DNA of 64,000 bases from Erythroxylum novogranatense (lineage: Eukaryota > Streptophyta > Magnoliopsida > Malpighiales > Erythroxylaceae): contig CM057228.1 of NCBI GenBank assembly GCA_029891385.1, positions 64,176,523-64,240,522 on the forward strand, read 5' to 3'. The notes under the pieces are model-generated. The model saw only the letters and a list, made by a program, of their open reading frames with translations. It was not told where the DNA came from and did no database searches. The stretch's first letter is position 1; each line of letters opens with the position of its first letter. Made by a program: the position numbers and the translations under genes. Below are positions 34,147-45,859 of the stretch, piece by piece.

Positions 34147-36531
34147 GAGTTATCCAATCTTTTTAACAAGGTGAACTTGGTGGATCTTAACTCAATAGGT
34201 TGGCATTTTACCTAATCCAACAAACAACAAAGCACTATGCTCACCAGGAAAAAACTTGATACAACTTTTGTCAGCTCAGTCTAGTTAAACCTTTTCCCAT
34301 GATCATATGTTCATTTTAGTGAGAATATGTTCTCTGATCACTCATACATGGTTGTACAAAACCTGGAAGATTCAAGGAAAGGTGGGATTCTATTAAAATT
34401 TTTTATTAGAATTATAAAAATGGAGGGATTTTTTAAACTAACTTGTAGGTGTTGGAATTAGGAAGTGTAAGGTCATAAATCTTATCAGTTAATGCATAAG
34501 CTAAAGATTACAAAGATAACACTTTGGATTTTTGTCAAGGACAATACAAAGAGCCTCATAATCAATAAATAAAAACTAAAAGAAGCTTAAAAGGCTTATT
34601 ACACATCTCCTTATAAAATAGATTTGAGGTCGCTTGAAATTCAAAGATTAAAGGAGTATTAGGAGGCCTTAATATTGAACAATTCAGTCCATAGATAGAA
34701 AGTCAAAATTAATTGGATAAAAGAAGTGGACTCCACTTCTAAAATTTTTCGTTCTTCTCTAATATCTCGAAGGAACTTGAATAAAATTGTTGAACTAGGT
34801 GATAATAGGGGCGTCATTCACTCTAATTAGAATGGTTTATAAGAACTACTTAGTAATTTTTTCATAAAATTATTAGGATCTGGTGAATCTTCTTAGCCTA
34901 GCTACAATATAAAAATTTATTTGATTGCTCACTCAGCCATGATTTGAAAGAAACATTAGTTTCCCCTTTCTCAACTTAGGAAGATTTTAGAATGTTATTC
35001 AATTTGTACCCTTCGAAAGCACTTGGACTTGATGGTTTTTTAGCATGGCTCTTTCAAGAAACATTGGATGTTACTAGTGGACTCTTTTCAGAAGTTGTAT
35101 TGGAATTCTTCTTATAATCCAAATATGTTTAAAGATATGAATCACCCCTACATTTTTCTAGTACCAAAGAGATAAAATCCCTTGACTATAACTAATCTTA
35201 GACCTATTTCCTGTTATAATACAATCAACATAGTGATTGCAAAAATCCTACCCGAAAGGTTGAAAACTGCTCTAATTGAAATCATAAATATTAAATAAAT
35301 GCCTTTATTCCTAAGAGAAATATAGGTGACAATATCTTACTTTGACAAGAGCTACTAAAGGAGTATAATTTAGGCAAAAAAATCAAAAGTTGTTCATTGC
35401 AAATTGATTTCTTCAAGGCATTTGATACAGTTAGTTGGAGTTTTATTAAGCTTTATCTTGAAGTTATGAATCTACTTGAATCTTTTGTGAATTAGATCAT
35501 AATTGGCCTGTAAACCTTTACTCTTAGTGTGTTAATCGAAAAAATCCCCATTAAACCTTTCAACAATACTAAAGGGATTAGAAAAGGGGACCCTCTATCC
35601 CCTTATCGTTTTACCCTAGTAATGGAAGGATTGTCTAGACTGCTTATTAAATTTACTTCTTGTAATGGAAGATTTCAAATTCACTACAAATGTATAGAAA
35701 TACGCTTAATATAGTTGATCTATACAAATGATTTAACGCTTCTAAATTGTACAAATTCTCATTCCATCAAAATTCTGATGCATATTATGAAAATGTTCAT
35801 AGAATGGTTTGGATTAAAGATCAATGTTGATAAGAGCCATATATATATATATATATCTATATCTCTATATATATCTATAGATATATATAGAGATATAGAT
35901 ATATATATATATATCTATAGATATATCTATAGATATATATATATATATATATCTATAGATATATATATCTATATCTTATCAGATGTGAGGAATCAAGCTG
36001 AGATTAGACACTTGTAGTCCCCACCATTCAGATACCTTGGAGTGCTTATTACCACAACTAAGTCTAAATTCTTAGATTGCATTCCGCTTATTAAGAAGAT
36101 CAAAACCAAGATAAATGCTTAACAAAACAATTTTTTTTCTATGGAGATAGACTCACAATTGTCAATTCATTTCTTAATAATGTACACATTCATTGGTTAG
36201 CCCATATGGAAGTACCAAATAAAGTCATCAAAGAAATTGATAAAATTGTGAAAGCATTTCTTTGTACTGGGAAAATAGAAAATGCCAAAAGTGCAAAAGT
36301 AAAATGGAGTGAACTCATCATTCCAAAGAAGCAAAGTGGACTAGGAATCATTGGCATCTCACTAACACAGAAGGTGATTTTGAGCAAAAGAATTTAGAGA
36401 TTATATACAGATAAGAAGGCTCTTTAGACTAAATGGATGCGTGAATATCATCTAAAAAATTTGAATTTCTGGCAAATTACAAACACAAGAGATTTTTCTT
36501 GGACTATCAACCAATTATTGAATATGAGAAG
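34147..36531 (+). pseudogene. LINE-1-like ORF2, first part (endonuclease and RT)
   Basis: Decayed non-LTR retrotransposon protein. One frame from 34147 reads NLVDLNSIGWHFT, a stop, SNKQQST, and later SDHS at 34333-34344: the end of the L1 endonuclease domain (usual 'TWSN' and 'SDH' motifs). RT motifs follow: FFKAFDTVSW (35411-35440 region), GIRKGDPLSPYRF (35577-35615 region) and YTNDL near 35720-35735, where the catalytic FADD has become YTND. Then an AT repeat and FRYLGVLITT (36030-36060 region). Many stops; inactive. The 5' part was lost at or before the copia junction at 34141. It resumes at 38643 after an inserted LTR element. Confidence 0.85.
35839..35976. repeat. AT microsatellite with inverted symmetry inside the LINE
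   Basis: About 138 bp built from ATAT and CTATAGAT units, highly self-complementary. It sits between the RT palm (NVDKS) and thumb (FRYLGV) codons and adds in-frame Ile/Tyr/Ser codons without a stop. Confidence 0.85.
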
Positions 36532-38642
36532 TAATAGGTGTAAATTATACTATATTTTGATAGATGTTTAAGTGTGTTTTTAAGTGTTTCTTAGATGATT
36601 ATCATATACACAGTCTTAAAATTATGTTATTATTAATGTTTGTTTATATTCGAAGTGTTTATATGGTGGCATGATTTATATCTTAATTTTTTTGTTTTAA
36701 GAGGTGTGTTATGTGTATTTGAGTGTAAGGAAACAAGAAATTGAAGAAAACAAAAGAATTGGAAGTAGGAAGCAGGCCATCGTGGCAAAGGGCGCAGGCA
36801 ACAATTCTAACAAAATTTAACTTTTCCATCACGGGACCTATTTTGTAATTTTAATGTTTTGAGGGATATTTTTGAAATTAAATTAAGTGGGCAAACCCTA
36901 TAAAGAACCATAGAAGCCTTAAGAACTATAAAAGAACAAGAAAACATAAAAAGAGCAACCACCATCTTCTAAAGTGAGAGAACAAGAAGGAGGAGAAAAA
37001 AGAGCAATCCAAAATTTCAAAATTTCAAGTTTAAGTTCAAATTAAGTTCTTTCTTTCTTTCCTTTGTTTATTTTATTAAAATTAATGTGTAACTTGGATT
37101 TGAATATGTTATTCACGTTTAGGATGCTCTAATTTTTAGATTTGGATTTGTTCTTTAGTTGTTTTGTGACTTTATTGTTGTTGATTTCAATTCCATTTTT
37201 TGGTGTTGTGATATTTGAGTATTCTAATACTTTAATAATAGATCAAGAAGTGAGTCAAAAGTAATTAAATTAGGTTGGATAACAAGAGTTAGTGACCTAA
37301 TAAGTCTCTCAAACATCAAATTTGTAATCATGCAAAAGGAGATCATGTTTGAAAACCTAATTATTCGATTTATCACTTAAGAACTAATTGAAAATGTTAG
37401 GTAGATTTTTTGAATTGGGATGATGCAAAATTTTGAATTTTGTAATCAATTAGGGTTAATTGATTAGGTCTTAAGAAAGAGTAGTCAATCCTTTAGAAGA
37501 TCTAGAATTAACACGTAATTGAATCAATAGTAGTTAGGGAGTAAAATAACGATAGAATAAATCCTAAACTTTATCCTTGATTTTCCTCACATATTTGTGG
37601 TAGCTCATTTGTTATTTGATTATTTGCTTAACTTAATTGTTTTAATTTTCTGTTATTATTTTATTTTAATAATCTTTTATCTCCTTAGACAAAGTTAAAT
37701 TCATTTAGTTTTAACTATTTCCTCGTGGGAACAACACCTTTGACATTACAAGTTATGATCTGTATACTTGGATATATTGGGGGTTTTATGTTAGATAAAA
37801 CTTGCTCAACAAGTTTTGATGCAAGAAGTTTCAAGAGTAATGTTTGGTTTGTAGTGTGGCTTGGTGCTAAGTATCAGCTTTTTGTGTTCTACGAGGCACT
37901 TGTGTTAGAACTCATTGTACATATCTTAGTTTAATTTATTAATTTTTATGGCTTACAATTTTTTTTTCATATTTAGATTTGTTTTTGAGATGTTTTGTGA
38001 CTTGGTTGTTGTTGATTTCAATTAAATTTTTGGTGTTGTGATGTTTGGGTATGCTAATACTTCGATAATGGATCGAGAGAGTGAGTAAAAAGTAATCCAA
38101 TTAGGTTGGGTAAGGAGAGTTAGTGTCCTAACAAGTTTGTCAAATATAAAATTGTAATCATGCAAAAAGAGATCATATTTGAAAACCCAATTATTTGATA
38201 GATCACTTAAGAACTAGTTGAAAACGTTAGGTAGATTTTGTGAATTGAGAGGTTCTAAAATTTGGAATTTCGTAATCAATTAGAGTTAATTGATTAGGTC
38301 CTAAGAAAGAATAATCAATACCCTTAGAAGATCTAGAATCAACACATAATTGAATCAATAGCAGTTAGGCAGCAAAATAACGATATAATGAATCGTAAGC
38401 TTCATCCTTAATTTCCCTCATATATTTGTGGTGGCTCCTTTGTTATTTGATTATTTGCTTAAATTAGTTGTTTTAATTTTATGTTATTATTTTATTTTTA
38501 TCATCTTTTATCTCCTTAGACAAAGTTAGGTTTATTTAGTCTTAACTATTTCCTCATATGATCGACACCTTTGATACTACAAGTTATGACTCGTATACTT
38601 ACAAATATTGGGGGTTTTATATTAGATAAAACTTGTTCAACA
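36532..38642 (+). mobile_element. LTR-type insertion in the LINE, TSD AGAAG
   Basis: Flanked by AGAAG at 36527-36531 and 38643-38647. The left end TAATAGGTGTAAA looks like a mutated TGATAGGTG start; the right end is TTGTTCAACA. Inside, 37137-37816 and 37975-38642 are diverged copies of the same LTR 3' portion (both end ...AACTTG-T/C-TCAACA), separated by about 150 bp. No coding. The best reading is an Athila/Tat-like LTR with a second, partial LTR (solo LTR plus residue of internal sequence). Confidence 0.7.
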
Positions 38643-38647
38643 AGAAG

Positions 38648-39318
38648 CATGATAGATCCTCGGATCAAGCCTAAGCTAGGAAATGGAGTAAGCGCACAAT
38701 TTTGGGTTAGATAACTGGTAAGATTCTAGTCCCCTTATATAAAGAAATGAGATAATCCCACTAAGGAATATAATCGCTTTATACTCCAAAATATCTTAAC
38801 TCATCCAAAATGGTGATTAGGATGGGAACTTATGGGGTTTCTCTATACTTGTAGTCCATTTACATCAAATGCAAATTGGATATAGAGAAGATTGCATTAA
38901 ACGGGCTCTAAATTTGAATGGAAACTTCACAAACAACTCCTGTCACAAGCTATTCTCAGGCAGCTTTAGAGAAGTCGCCTGACATGAGCTCTTATGGAAA
39001 TAGTCTCTTAATCCTAAAGCTTTTATTCTTACTTGGCTAGTGATTAAAAACATAGTAAAAACCAAATATAGGTGGTTTGACATAGATGACTCAACATGTG
39101 TCTTTTGCAAAGAAGCTGAGAAGGACATAAATCTTTAGATACTCTAAAGCAGTATGGAGCATAATATTACAAATGCTAGCAAATATGAATGGGATTACAT
39201 AATGCTAATCTTGTAATTCTAATCTTGTTATAAGCTGATAGCTAAGTAGCAAAAGGATTCATATTGTAATGTTGAGCTAGAGTTAATACAATTTCATTCA
39301 TTTTCTAAAACAAAAAAA
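38648..39318 (+). pseudogene. LINE-1-like ORF2, C-terminal part and A-rich tail
   Basis: Continues the LINE split at 36531: SMIDPRIKPKLGNGVSAQFW joins the interrupted reading, then at 39070-39117 RWFDIDDSTCVFCKEAEKD, with the CXXC pair of the zinc-binding domain that ends plant L1 RT proteins (zf-RVT). After stops and about 190 bp of 3' untranslated sequence it ends in the A-rich AAAACAAAAAAA near 39307-39318. The match of a split domain on both sides of 36532-38642 shows which element inserted second. Confidence 0.8.
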
Positions 39319-39716
39319 GTTTGAATAAGAGAGAATAACTTATTTCAACTTGAAAAGAATTATTTATCTTGTATTCATTTAAGAGATAATTTAATCCTTA
39401 TATAAAAAAAAAGGAGTAATGGAATTAAGTAACATTTATGGAGGGGTTTACTGGTTTAGCGTTAGTTCCAGTATTTGTCAACTAATTTTTGCATTGGTCG
39501 CACTAGTAAGAAGAATTAAGTAATAATTCTTGAAGAATAATTAAGTAATAGTAACGGGCGAGTTTAGTGTGTGTTAATTATTTGTCAACTAAGGTCGCAC
39601 GAGTCCAAACGGTTGTTGGCTACTGTGCTTGTCAATTTCTTAATTATTATTTTTAATGTAAAAGGCTGTTTCTCATTAAGGCGCCCACCAAACTTATCCC
39701 ACACAGCACAGTGATG
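39319..39716. other. Upstream region of the MYB gene with an imperfect tandem repeat
   Basis: Two diverged copies of a ~110-bp unit: AATTAAGTAA recurs at 39423 and 39538, ATTTGTCAACTAA at 39473 and 39590, GGTCGCAC at 39497 and 39603. GTCAA is the reverse of a W-box core. No coding sequence. Confidence 0.6.
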
Positions 39717-39724
39717 TATAAATC
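39717..39724 (+). promoter_or_regulatory. Candidate TATA box of the MYB gene
   Basis: TATAAATC, followed 7 bp later by CCACGTCA, a G-box/ABRE-like core. It lies 413 bp before the start codon and would give a 5' untranslated region of about 380 nt. No transcript evidence. Confidence 0.35.
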
Positions 39725-39905
39725 TGTTCCACGTCACAATCACATCGCTAGATTTAAGGAAATTAAAAGAAAAAAGAAATCAACAAACAACATATCTTCA
39801 GCAGTTGAAATTGAATTGATAATCTAATGGAGAGAAATGGAAAAGATTAGTCATAAAAAGAATTAAGTGAAGAGGTGGGCTTGTGTAAAATAAATAATTT
39901 TAGTT

Positions 39906-39912
39906 ACCAACC
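39906..39912 (+). promoter_or_regulatory. AC-type MYB-binding element
   Basis: ACCAACC, the AC-II type site bound by R2R3-MYB proteins, 218 bp before the start codon. Related CAAC repeats follow. It could serve feedback or activation by R2R3-MYBs; this is inference. Confidence 0.35.
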
Positions 39913-40129
39913 AACAACAAACACTTCAACTACCTATCAAAGTTGGACCATTACCATCCTATTTTTCAACTACCATTCTTCACACCGCCCGTTCTTCGCG
40001 AAGACCACTTTCTTTTTCTCGGGAATCTTTCCTACGACTATTAATACCTCTTCTTGTTTAGTTTCACACAGACACACACAAGAAAAGAAACCAATACAAC
40101 AGAGCGTATACTATATATTTCAACCTCTG

Positions 40130-40686
40130 ATGGCTAACTTGGATAATTCCTCTACTGATAATGTTTCTGTTGATTCTAGAGGTATGAACCCCTCTTATAT
40201 CTCGGATTGAATTCTTTTATCTCTCACTTTAGTTTCTTGCGCTTATCTTCATTCTAAGTATAGGATTACTTATCTCTAATGCTCTTTTCCGTTTCAACTG
40301 TACTTTGCTTCTGGATTATGCTCAAAACAAGACATCATTTTGTTTCATGTTGAATTAAAGTTCATCCTCATATACTTTTTTTTTTTTTTTTTTTCTTGGG
40401 TTGTACAAACACAGAGGAATCAAGCAGTCAAGATACATCTAAGCTTGAATTCTCAGAGGACGAGGAAATCCTCATTACTAGGATGTACAATCTGGTTGGT
40501 GAGAGGTGAGCTCAGTATCTTTTTTCCTTTAGTTCTTATTCTCCTCTCTTTCTCTTTCCTGAAAGTGAAATGTTTTAGATGGACGAAATTCTTTCCAGGT
40601 GGCCTTTAATTGCTGGGAGAATTCCAGGAAGAACGGCAGAGGAGATTGAAAAGTATTGGACTTCCAGATACTCTACTAGCCAATGA
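40130..40686 (+). CDS. R3-MYB transcription factor, CPC/TRY/ETC type (three exons)
   Basis: Single-repeat MYB protein of 76 residues. Exons: 40130-40181, 40415-40505, 40599-40686; introns of 233 and 93 bp have GT...AG ends and the exons keep frame. The acidic/Ser-rich N-terminus (MANLDNSSTDNVSVDS) is followed by one R3 repeat (about residues 31-70): FSEDEEILITRMYNLVGERW, then LIAGRIPGRTAEEIEKYW, ending TSRYSTSQ. No R2 repeat or activation domain. This family binds R/B-class bHLH proteins and competes with R2R3-MYBs in the MYB-bHLH-WD40 complex, so it represses trichome formation or pigment and shapes root hairs; it acts in the nucleus and can move between cells. The bHLH motif ([DE]Lx2[RK]x3Lx6Lx3R) is complete except that Ile stands at the first acidic position. 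The frame is open upstream but has no earlier ATG, supporting this start. Confidence 0.92.
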
Positions 40687-41000
40687 AGAGCTTAAAACTT
40701 AGCAAATGTTTTAATGGTATGCTGTCTCTACTTGAGAAGCAAAATTTTGGAGCGCCTCTTACAAGTAAAAAGGAAATTAATGTTGTATGGAGTTTAGCTG
40801 GTGATGAAAATGCTGGTGTTGTGCTGCAGTGGTTCTTCATTTGATGATGGTGATTAGTATTTGGGATTTCAGCTTGTGTTGTTGTGAAGATAATGAGATT
40901 GTAAACTATGTACCTGGTGGAATGAAAGTTTAATGACTGGATTATATGATAACTTTGTGAGTACATATTCCCACCAGACCTGGCTCCACTAACGTCAGCA
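40687..41000 (+). other. Probable 3' untranslated region of the MYB gene
   Basis: Noncoding sequence after the stop codon, with no transposon similarity. AATGAA at 40921-40926 is a plausible plant polyadenylation signal variant; the true end is unknown. Confidence 0.4.
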
Positions 41001-43082
41001 GGAATTAGGATCCTGCATATTAATGCTTTATCAGTTCAATCTATTCATGCCCTAGGTTTGGGAAAACAAAAATTGTGAGGAGCAGGTCAATGGAGCAGTA
41101 AGCTGAAGTGAAAGTGTATGTAATTATATAGCTATAGTTTCAGGGTATCTTGGAAATTGAAACCTTATTCTTTTAGAGTACGTGCTGCTTGCTATTAAAC
41201 GTTCTATTTAGTGTTCAAAGTCTCAGGCTTTGGATACTTGTGGTTCAATTAGCAAGGAGATTGAGAGTTTCCTCTTATTAAACAATATTACTTGAGTTTC
41301 CTCTTATTAAACAATATTATGTCCTTTCTGTTTTCCACTCTTACAAAACAAAAACATTCGCTCGTTTCGTGATAACAAACAATCCGACGCACTGGCCTTC
41401 TTACAAGAGAAACTTGACATATTCACGACAACAATTCTTTCACCAACTTGGCGGAAATGTCTTGTCCTTTTTTTTATTTATTTATAATTTCCCCCGCTAT
41501 TGTTGTTACGGCTTGAAGAGCCAAGATCGAGGTTATTTGTTGACTTCTATGACATTTCCGCGTTTTATTGGGAATGATCTGGCCTACCAGATCAGCAACT
41601 AATATAGAACGAACGTCTAACCTCGGTAAAAATACCAAGGCAAAAATACATTTAACCCTATTTGATTTATCCCTCGTGTATTTTAAAAAAAGATTTATTA
41701 CTCGCTTTGACAACTTATCTACGAAGCTTAACATTCAAAAGACTTTTTTACCCCTATATTATGACGACATCACTACAACTGTATATGTGTTTTTTAGACA
41801 AAAAAAAAAAAAACTCTTTTAGTCTTTTGAGGACTAAAATACATTAAACTCCTATATATTTTTTCTTTATTTCATTATGTCATCTATTTTAAAAATTAAA
41901 ATTATATTAAGCATGAATTAAATTTTGATAGTTAATAAATAAAAAGAAAAATAAAAATATTATTATTTTCACAATTGTACTTCATAAATATTTCGTTAGA
42001 AGAATTTATTGCCTAAATACCTCATTTTCTATATCAAAATGACCACACAAAACTGACCTGAAAATTTTTCCTGAGAAAAGCTGAAATTGGGTACAACTAT
42101 CCATCACTCCCATTTTTTTTTACCTAAACATGAATTTTTCTTTGCCCAAATGCTACTAAATCTCCTCCAAAACTCTTTTGGATATCACTCCAATTTAGCC
42201 AACCTAATTATTAGGATAAAATAAGACTCATGGTTATAATATGTAATTACTTAAATGGTTTCATTTATGCATTATTGCAAAGACTTATATTTATAAGGCA
42301 TATGAAGTTTGATCGAGTGTGAATGAACACTTTGAATTTGATCATAAGGGAATAACTTCATATTTTATTCATTATTTATCTTACATATGACTTTGAAATG
42401 TGATATTATTTGCTATAACCTACTAAGTCTTAGTTATGCATAAATAGGTATGCCTAAAAAGGTTTGCTGTTGCTTCTATTCTTAGACACTATGGTGTCTT
42501 CTATTTTAAAGACTTGAGTCTCTTTTGTTTATGTAGATACCAATCATAGGTATCTTTTTTTCCATTCCCATTATCCACTTCTAAAAAGATTAGTAGTCAA
42601 TTATGTATATGTTTCGATATTTGTTCAGTTATAATGCAATAAATAGTTGAATTGCTCTTTATTTGAACAATTAAAGATTGCTTTGTGATATGTCATGATT
42701 TATTTACATGTAAATGTTAAACGACTGTAGCAAGTAGTTGTTATTTTGTATCATGCTTTATTTATTTTTCCACTAAGCTATATATTTAGCACGGAGGAAA
42801 AACCATCGTGTAGGTCTTGATGAAAAGGTTTAAAGCTGGGACAACCGCAGTGGCCAAAGAAGGATGTATTATGTTTTGGGAGATTTTATGCTTAAGCTTT
42901 AAGTTGTATTCAATATTATGAGACATTTTTTTAGTTGTGTAAATGGCCTATAACAGCCATAAAATAGGATGGGTTTGAATTGAAGGCATGGATTTGATAA
43001 TTACAATGTGTATATTATGTCCTGTTTATATCTCAATGACATATGAAATGTGATTTATGTTTGCGTTATTTTTTGGAGGTTG
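41001..43082. other. Intergenic sequence, no gene recognised
   Basis: A 29-bp direct repeat (GAGTTTCCTCTTATTAAAC...) occurs at 41265 and 41294. Short overlapping frames near 41370-41820 on both strands match nothing I recognise and have no coding bias. The rest is AT-rich. Confidence 0.5.
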
Positions 43083-43087
43083 GAATG

Positions 43088-45785
43088 TGTAATACCAAGT
43101 ATCTAGTTTACCCGGTACACTAGAATAAATCAGTATTTGAGACTGATGTCAATAAAATCACATAACAGTGAATAATAATTTTAGTGACATCAAATTAATA
43201 ATGTATGATATTTTTTATGGTCATAGGAAATTGTTCGGGCATATGTTTAAAAACCAGAACAAGGATGTCATTTTTGTAAATAAGTGGACTTATGGCATAT
43301 ATAAGGAGTTAGTGGGAGAATAAGACAAAAACCTATCACCTTCCTCCTCCCTCTCTCACGAAAACTCCATGAATACTTCTCTCAAGCTTTTTCAACTTTT
43401 GTAACATAAAAAGGAAGGAGATTCAAGCAATTTGGGTGGTATAAAAAGGTAAGCCTACATTCCTTTGCTTAGATCTATGGATTAAAGCTTGGTTTATCTC
43501 TTCTTTTGTAAAATCCATTTGATGGAATGTATGAGTTTGATAATTGGATGATGGATTATTGTTCCTTGATGTCTAATGACACTTATTCTTGAAGGAATTT
43601 CGTTTTTATGGTGATTTGGGGGGTTAAACCAAAACCTAGGGTTTTGAAGGTTAAGCTATCATGGAGACAGATTCGTGGGTCTCTTTGTACATTTTGTTTG
43701 AGCTATTTAACGTGTGAATCTTGTGAAACTCACAACATAGAAATTGTATATCCAGATGTGTACTGTCTCCCTGAATTTTTCCACTATTTTAGGGTGAGCC
43801 GAATAAGTGAAAGAGGTCCCAAATTGAGATTGGTTCAGAATACTAGCGAGATTGAAACGAGAACTGAAAGTTATTTGTTTGAAGACCTTAGAGTTAGAAT
43901 TGGATGATGACTTCTTTTTCATAAATGCTCCAAAATGTGTTGTCTAAGTGGTGTGAAAATTAATTTTTAATTTGTTGAGTATTCTGTTGGATATGGCTGA
44001 AAAAAGTGAAGGATGTTGCTAACGTCAATGACACAGAAAAGAACATAAACAAAAAAGGTTTGTAAAACTCACAATAAATCTAATTTACATAATTTTTGAG
44101 CCATCTTTGGATATGTGATAGCCATATGAGTATATTGAAAATGAAGTTTTGAATTGACTTAATTAGATGAGAAATGAATAAGTTATAAGATTTTGATTCG
44201 GGAAGGGTCCATCTCATGACTGCATGTTAAAGCTGATTGTAAATGGGAGATTTGGATTCCCTTAATAACCGAATTAGAGAATGGTCATAAAAGAAGAAAT
44301 GTGAATTTATGTGTTAACTAGAGGTCTGGAAAGTTTGAAAAACATTGGACCTATGTGGAAAGAGTTATGCTATCATGAATGAGACCTATGATGATGAATT
44401 AAGAACAAAATAGAATTGTAATGATATTTGTTAAGAAATGAAGCTTATGTGAGAATGACTAATAAGGGTATATGTATTTTCATGCATGTTACCCAATAGC
44501 TTGTGAAAGCGGACAAGGAATAAAATTAGAAGTTGTACCCAATACTTCTCAAGTTCAAGAAAATTAGAAAAGAGATCAGAACCATTGCGATAGTTGAGGT
44601 GAGTATAATCATCCTACTATACTTGTGTAGTAATCATTTTCTTTTATTTTGCGGCTGTTCTCGAACCTATATGATTTGTTTGACATATGACTCCATGTAG
44701 TTGAGTCTAGCATGTTGTATACCAGATTGACCAGATGATTTCAGATTCTTTGCATCTTCTGGTTCCCTTATTGTGTTGAACCTATTGATTGCAATTCATT
44801 AATTGTGTTGAACCTATTGATTGCAATTCTTTAATGAATTATGTTTTCTTGTTAGCAATAATTGATGAGTTCACATAATACCCAAACCATGTGCACATTG
44901 GTAACCCGCCAGTGATGGGTTAGATCCGGGTCCTACCTGGAGAGGGCAGGCCTCTAGGGGCAAGGTTAGGCCAACCTTGTCTAGAATTAGAAAATGGGAG
45001 ATATGCCATATTAGCATGCCTCTGTCTCTCCCTAAGAAATTCATAATTTAGAAAGAATCAGAACTTAGAAATGAAAAAGCTCAGAATTAGGAATCCTATA
45101 GAAACTATAATTTAGAAAGAAACCAGAATTCAGAAAAGAACCCAGAACCAAGAACCCAGAACCCATAAAAGAATTCAAAAACTAGATTGATGTTTTCTTC
45201 TAACAATTCATATTGAGCTTTATTATTGATACTCATGTGATTGCCGCATTTGATATTACTACCTATTCATTATATTGATCATGTATTGATGCTCAGAATG
45301 CCTAAGACCATTCTTGTGAAGCTAGCCTTGTGTTACCTAGCCTCACAAGCATGGTAGTATGTTTATAACTCACTGAGTCGCGTTGGAGACTCACATCTCA
45401 CTATCACCATTTCAGGGGATTAGCAGATCGGACAAGAGAGAAAATCCAAGCCTTTTGAGACTCGCTTGGATAAGCAGACAAGTAATGTTTTTGGCATGAT
45501 GTAAATTTTTGTTACTTCTAGATGCTCCATGGATTGTCATAATCATATGTATATAAAACATGTATGGATATGTTATGTTATTGAGAACGATGTTGGTTGA
45601 TGATAAGTAGATGTTGTATGTGAGAATTGCACCTATTAGCAGGTTCAAGGATTTATCAGATAAATGAATGGGTCATGCCGAATTTTTAGTAGAATATAGA
45701 AAAGTTAGGCTTACTACGGGCTTTAGGGGCATTAAGCCTACCAATTCCCTAGTGTCAATACGGTCCAAAAAGGCGGGTCGTGTCA
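43088..45785 (+). mobile_element. Solo gypsy-type LTR, 2.7 kb, TSD GAATG
   Basis: Starts TGTAATACCAAG and ends GGGTCGTGTCA; flanked by GAATG at 43083-43087 and 45786-45790. It has the same layout as the other gypsy LTRs here: leader near 43330-43440, donor-like AAAAAG|GTAAGCC at 43449, GAG|GTGAGTATAA at 44599, acceptor at 45415. The ORF at 43608-43907 lies inside and is judged spurious. Internal region lost by LTR-LTR recombination. Confidence 0.85.
44599..45415 (+). other. Candidate intron 2 in the 2.7 kb solo LTR
   Basis: Donor GAG|GTGAGTATAA; acceptor ATCACCATTTCAG|GG. Stem-loop TGAGTC-(8 nt)-GACTCA at 45374-45393, 22 nt before the AG. Confidence 0.4.
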
Positions 45786-45859
45786 GAATGTCTTGGTTCA
45801 TTTTAGTTTTTTTTTAATGGCATCCATATATCCTCATAAGGGGTACTAAGGTGTTATAA

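Noticed and set aside
39875..40129. N-terminal extension of the R3-MYB by 85 codons
   Set aside because: The frame is open but the first codon is GTG and no ATG precedes 40130; the composition is that of a 5' untranslated region.
41369..41822. Overlapping ORFs on both strands near the MYB gene
   Set aside because: No domain, no splice-consistent extension, and equal openness on opposite strands suggests chance.
43608..43907. 99-codon ORF (+)
   Set aside because: Lies wholly within the solo LTR with defined TSD and has no recognisable domain.
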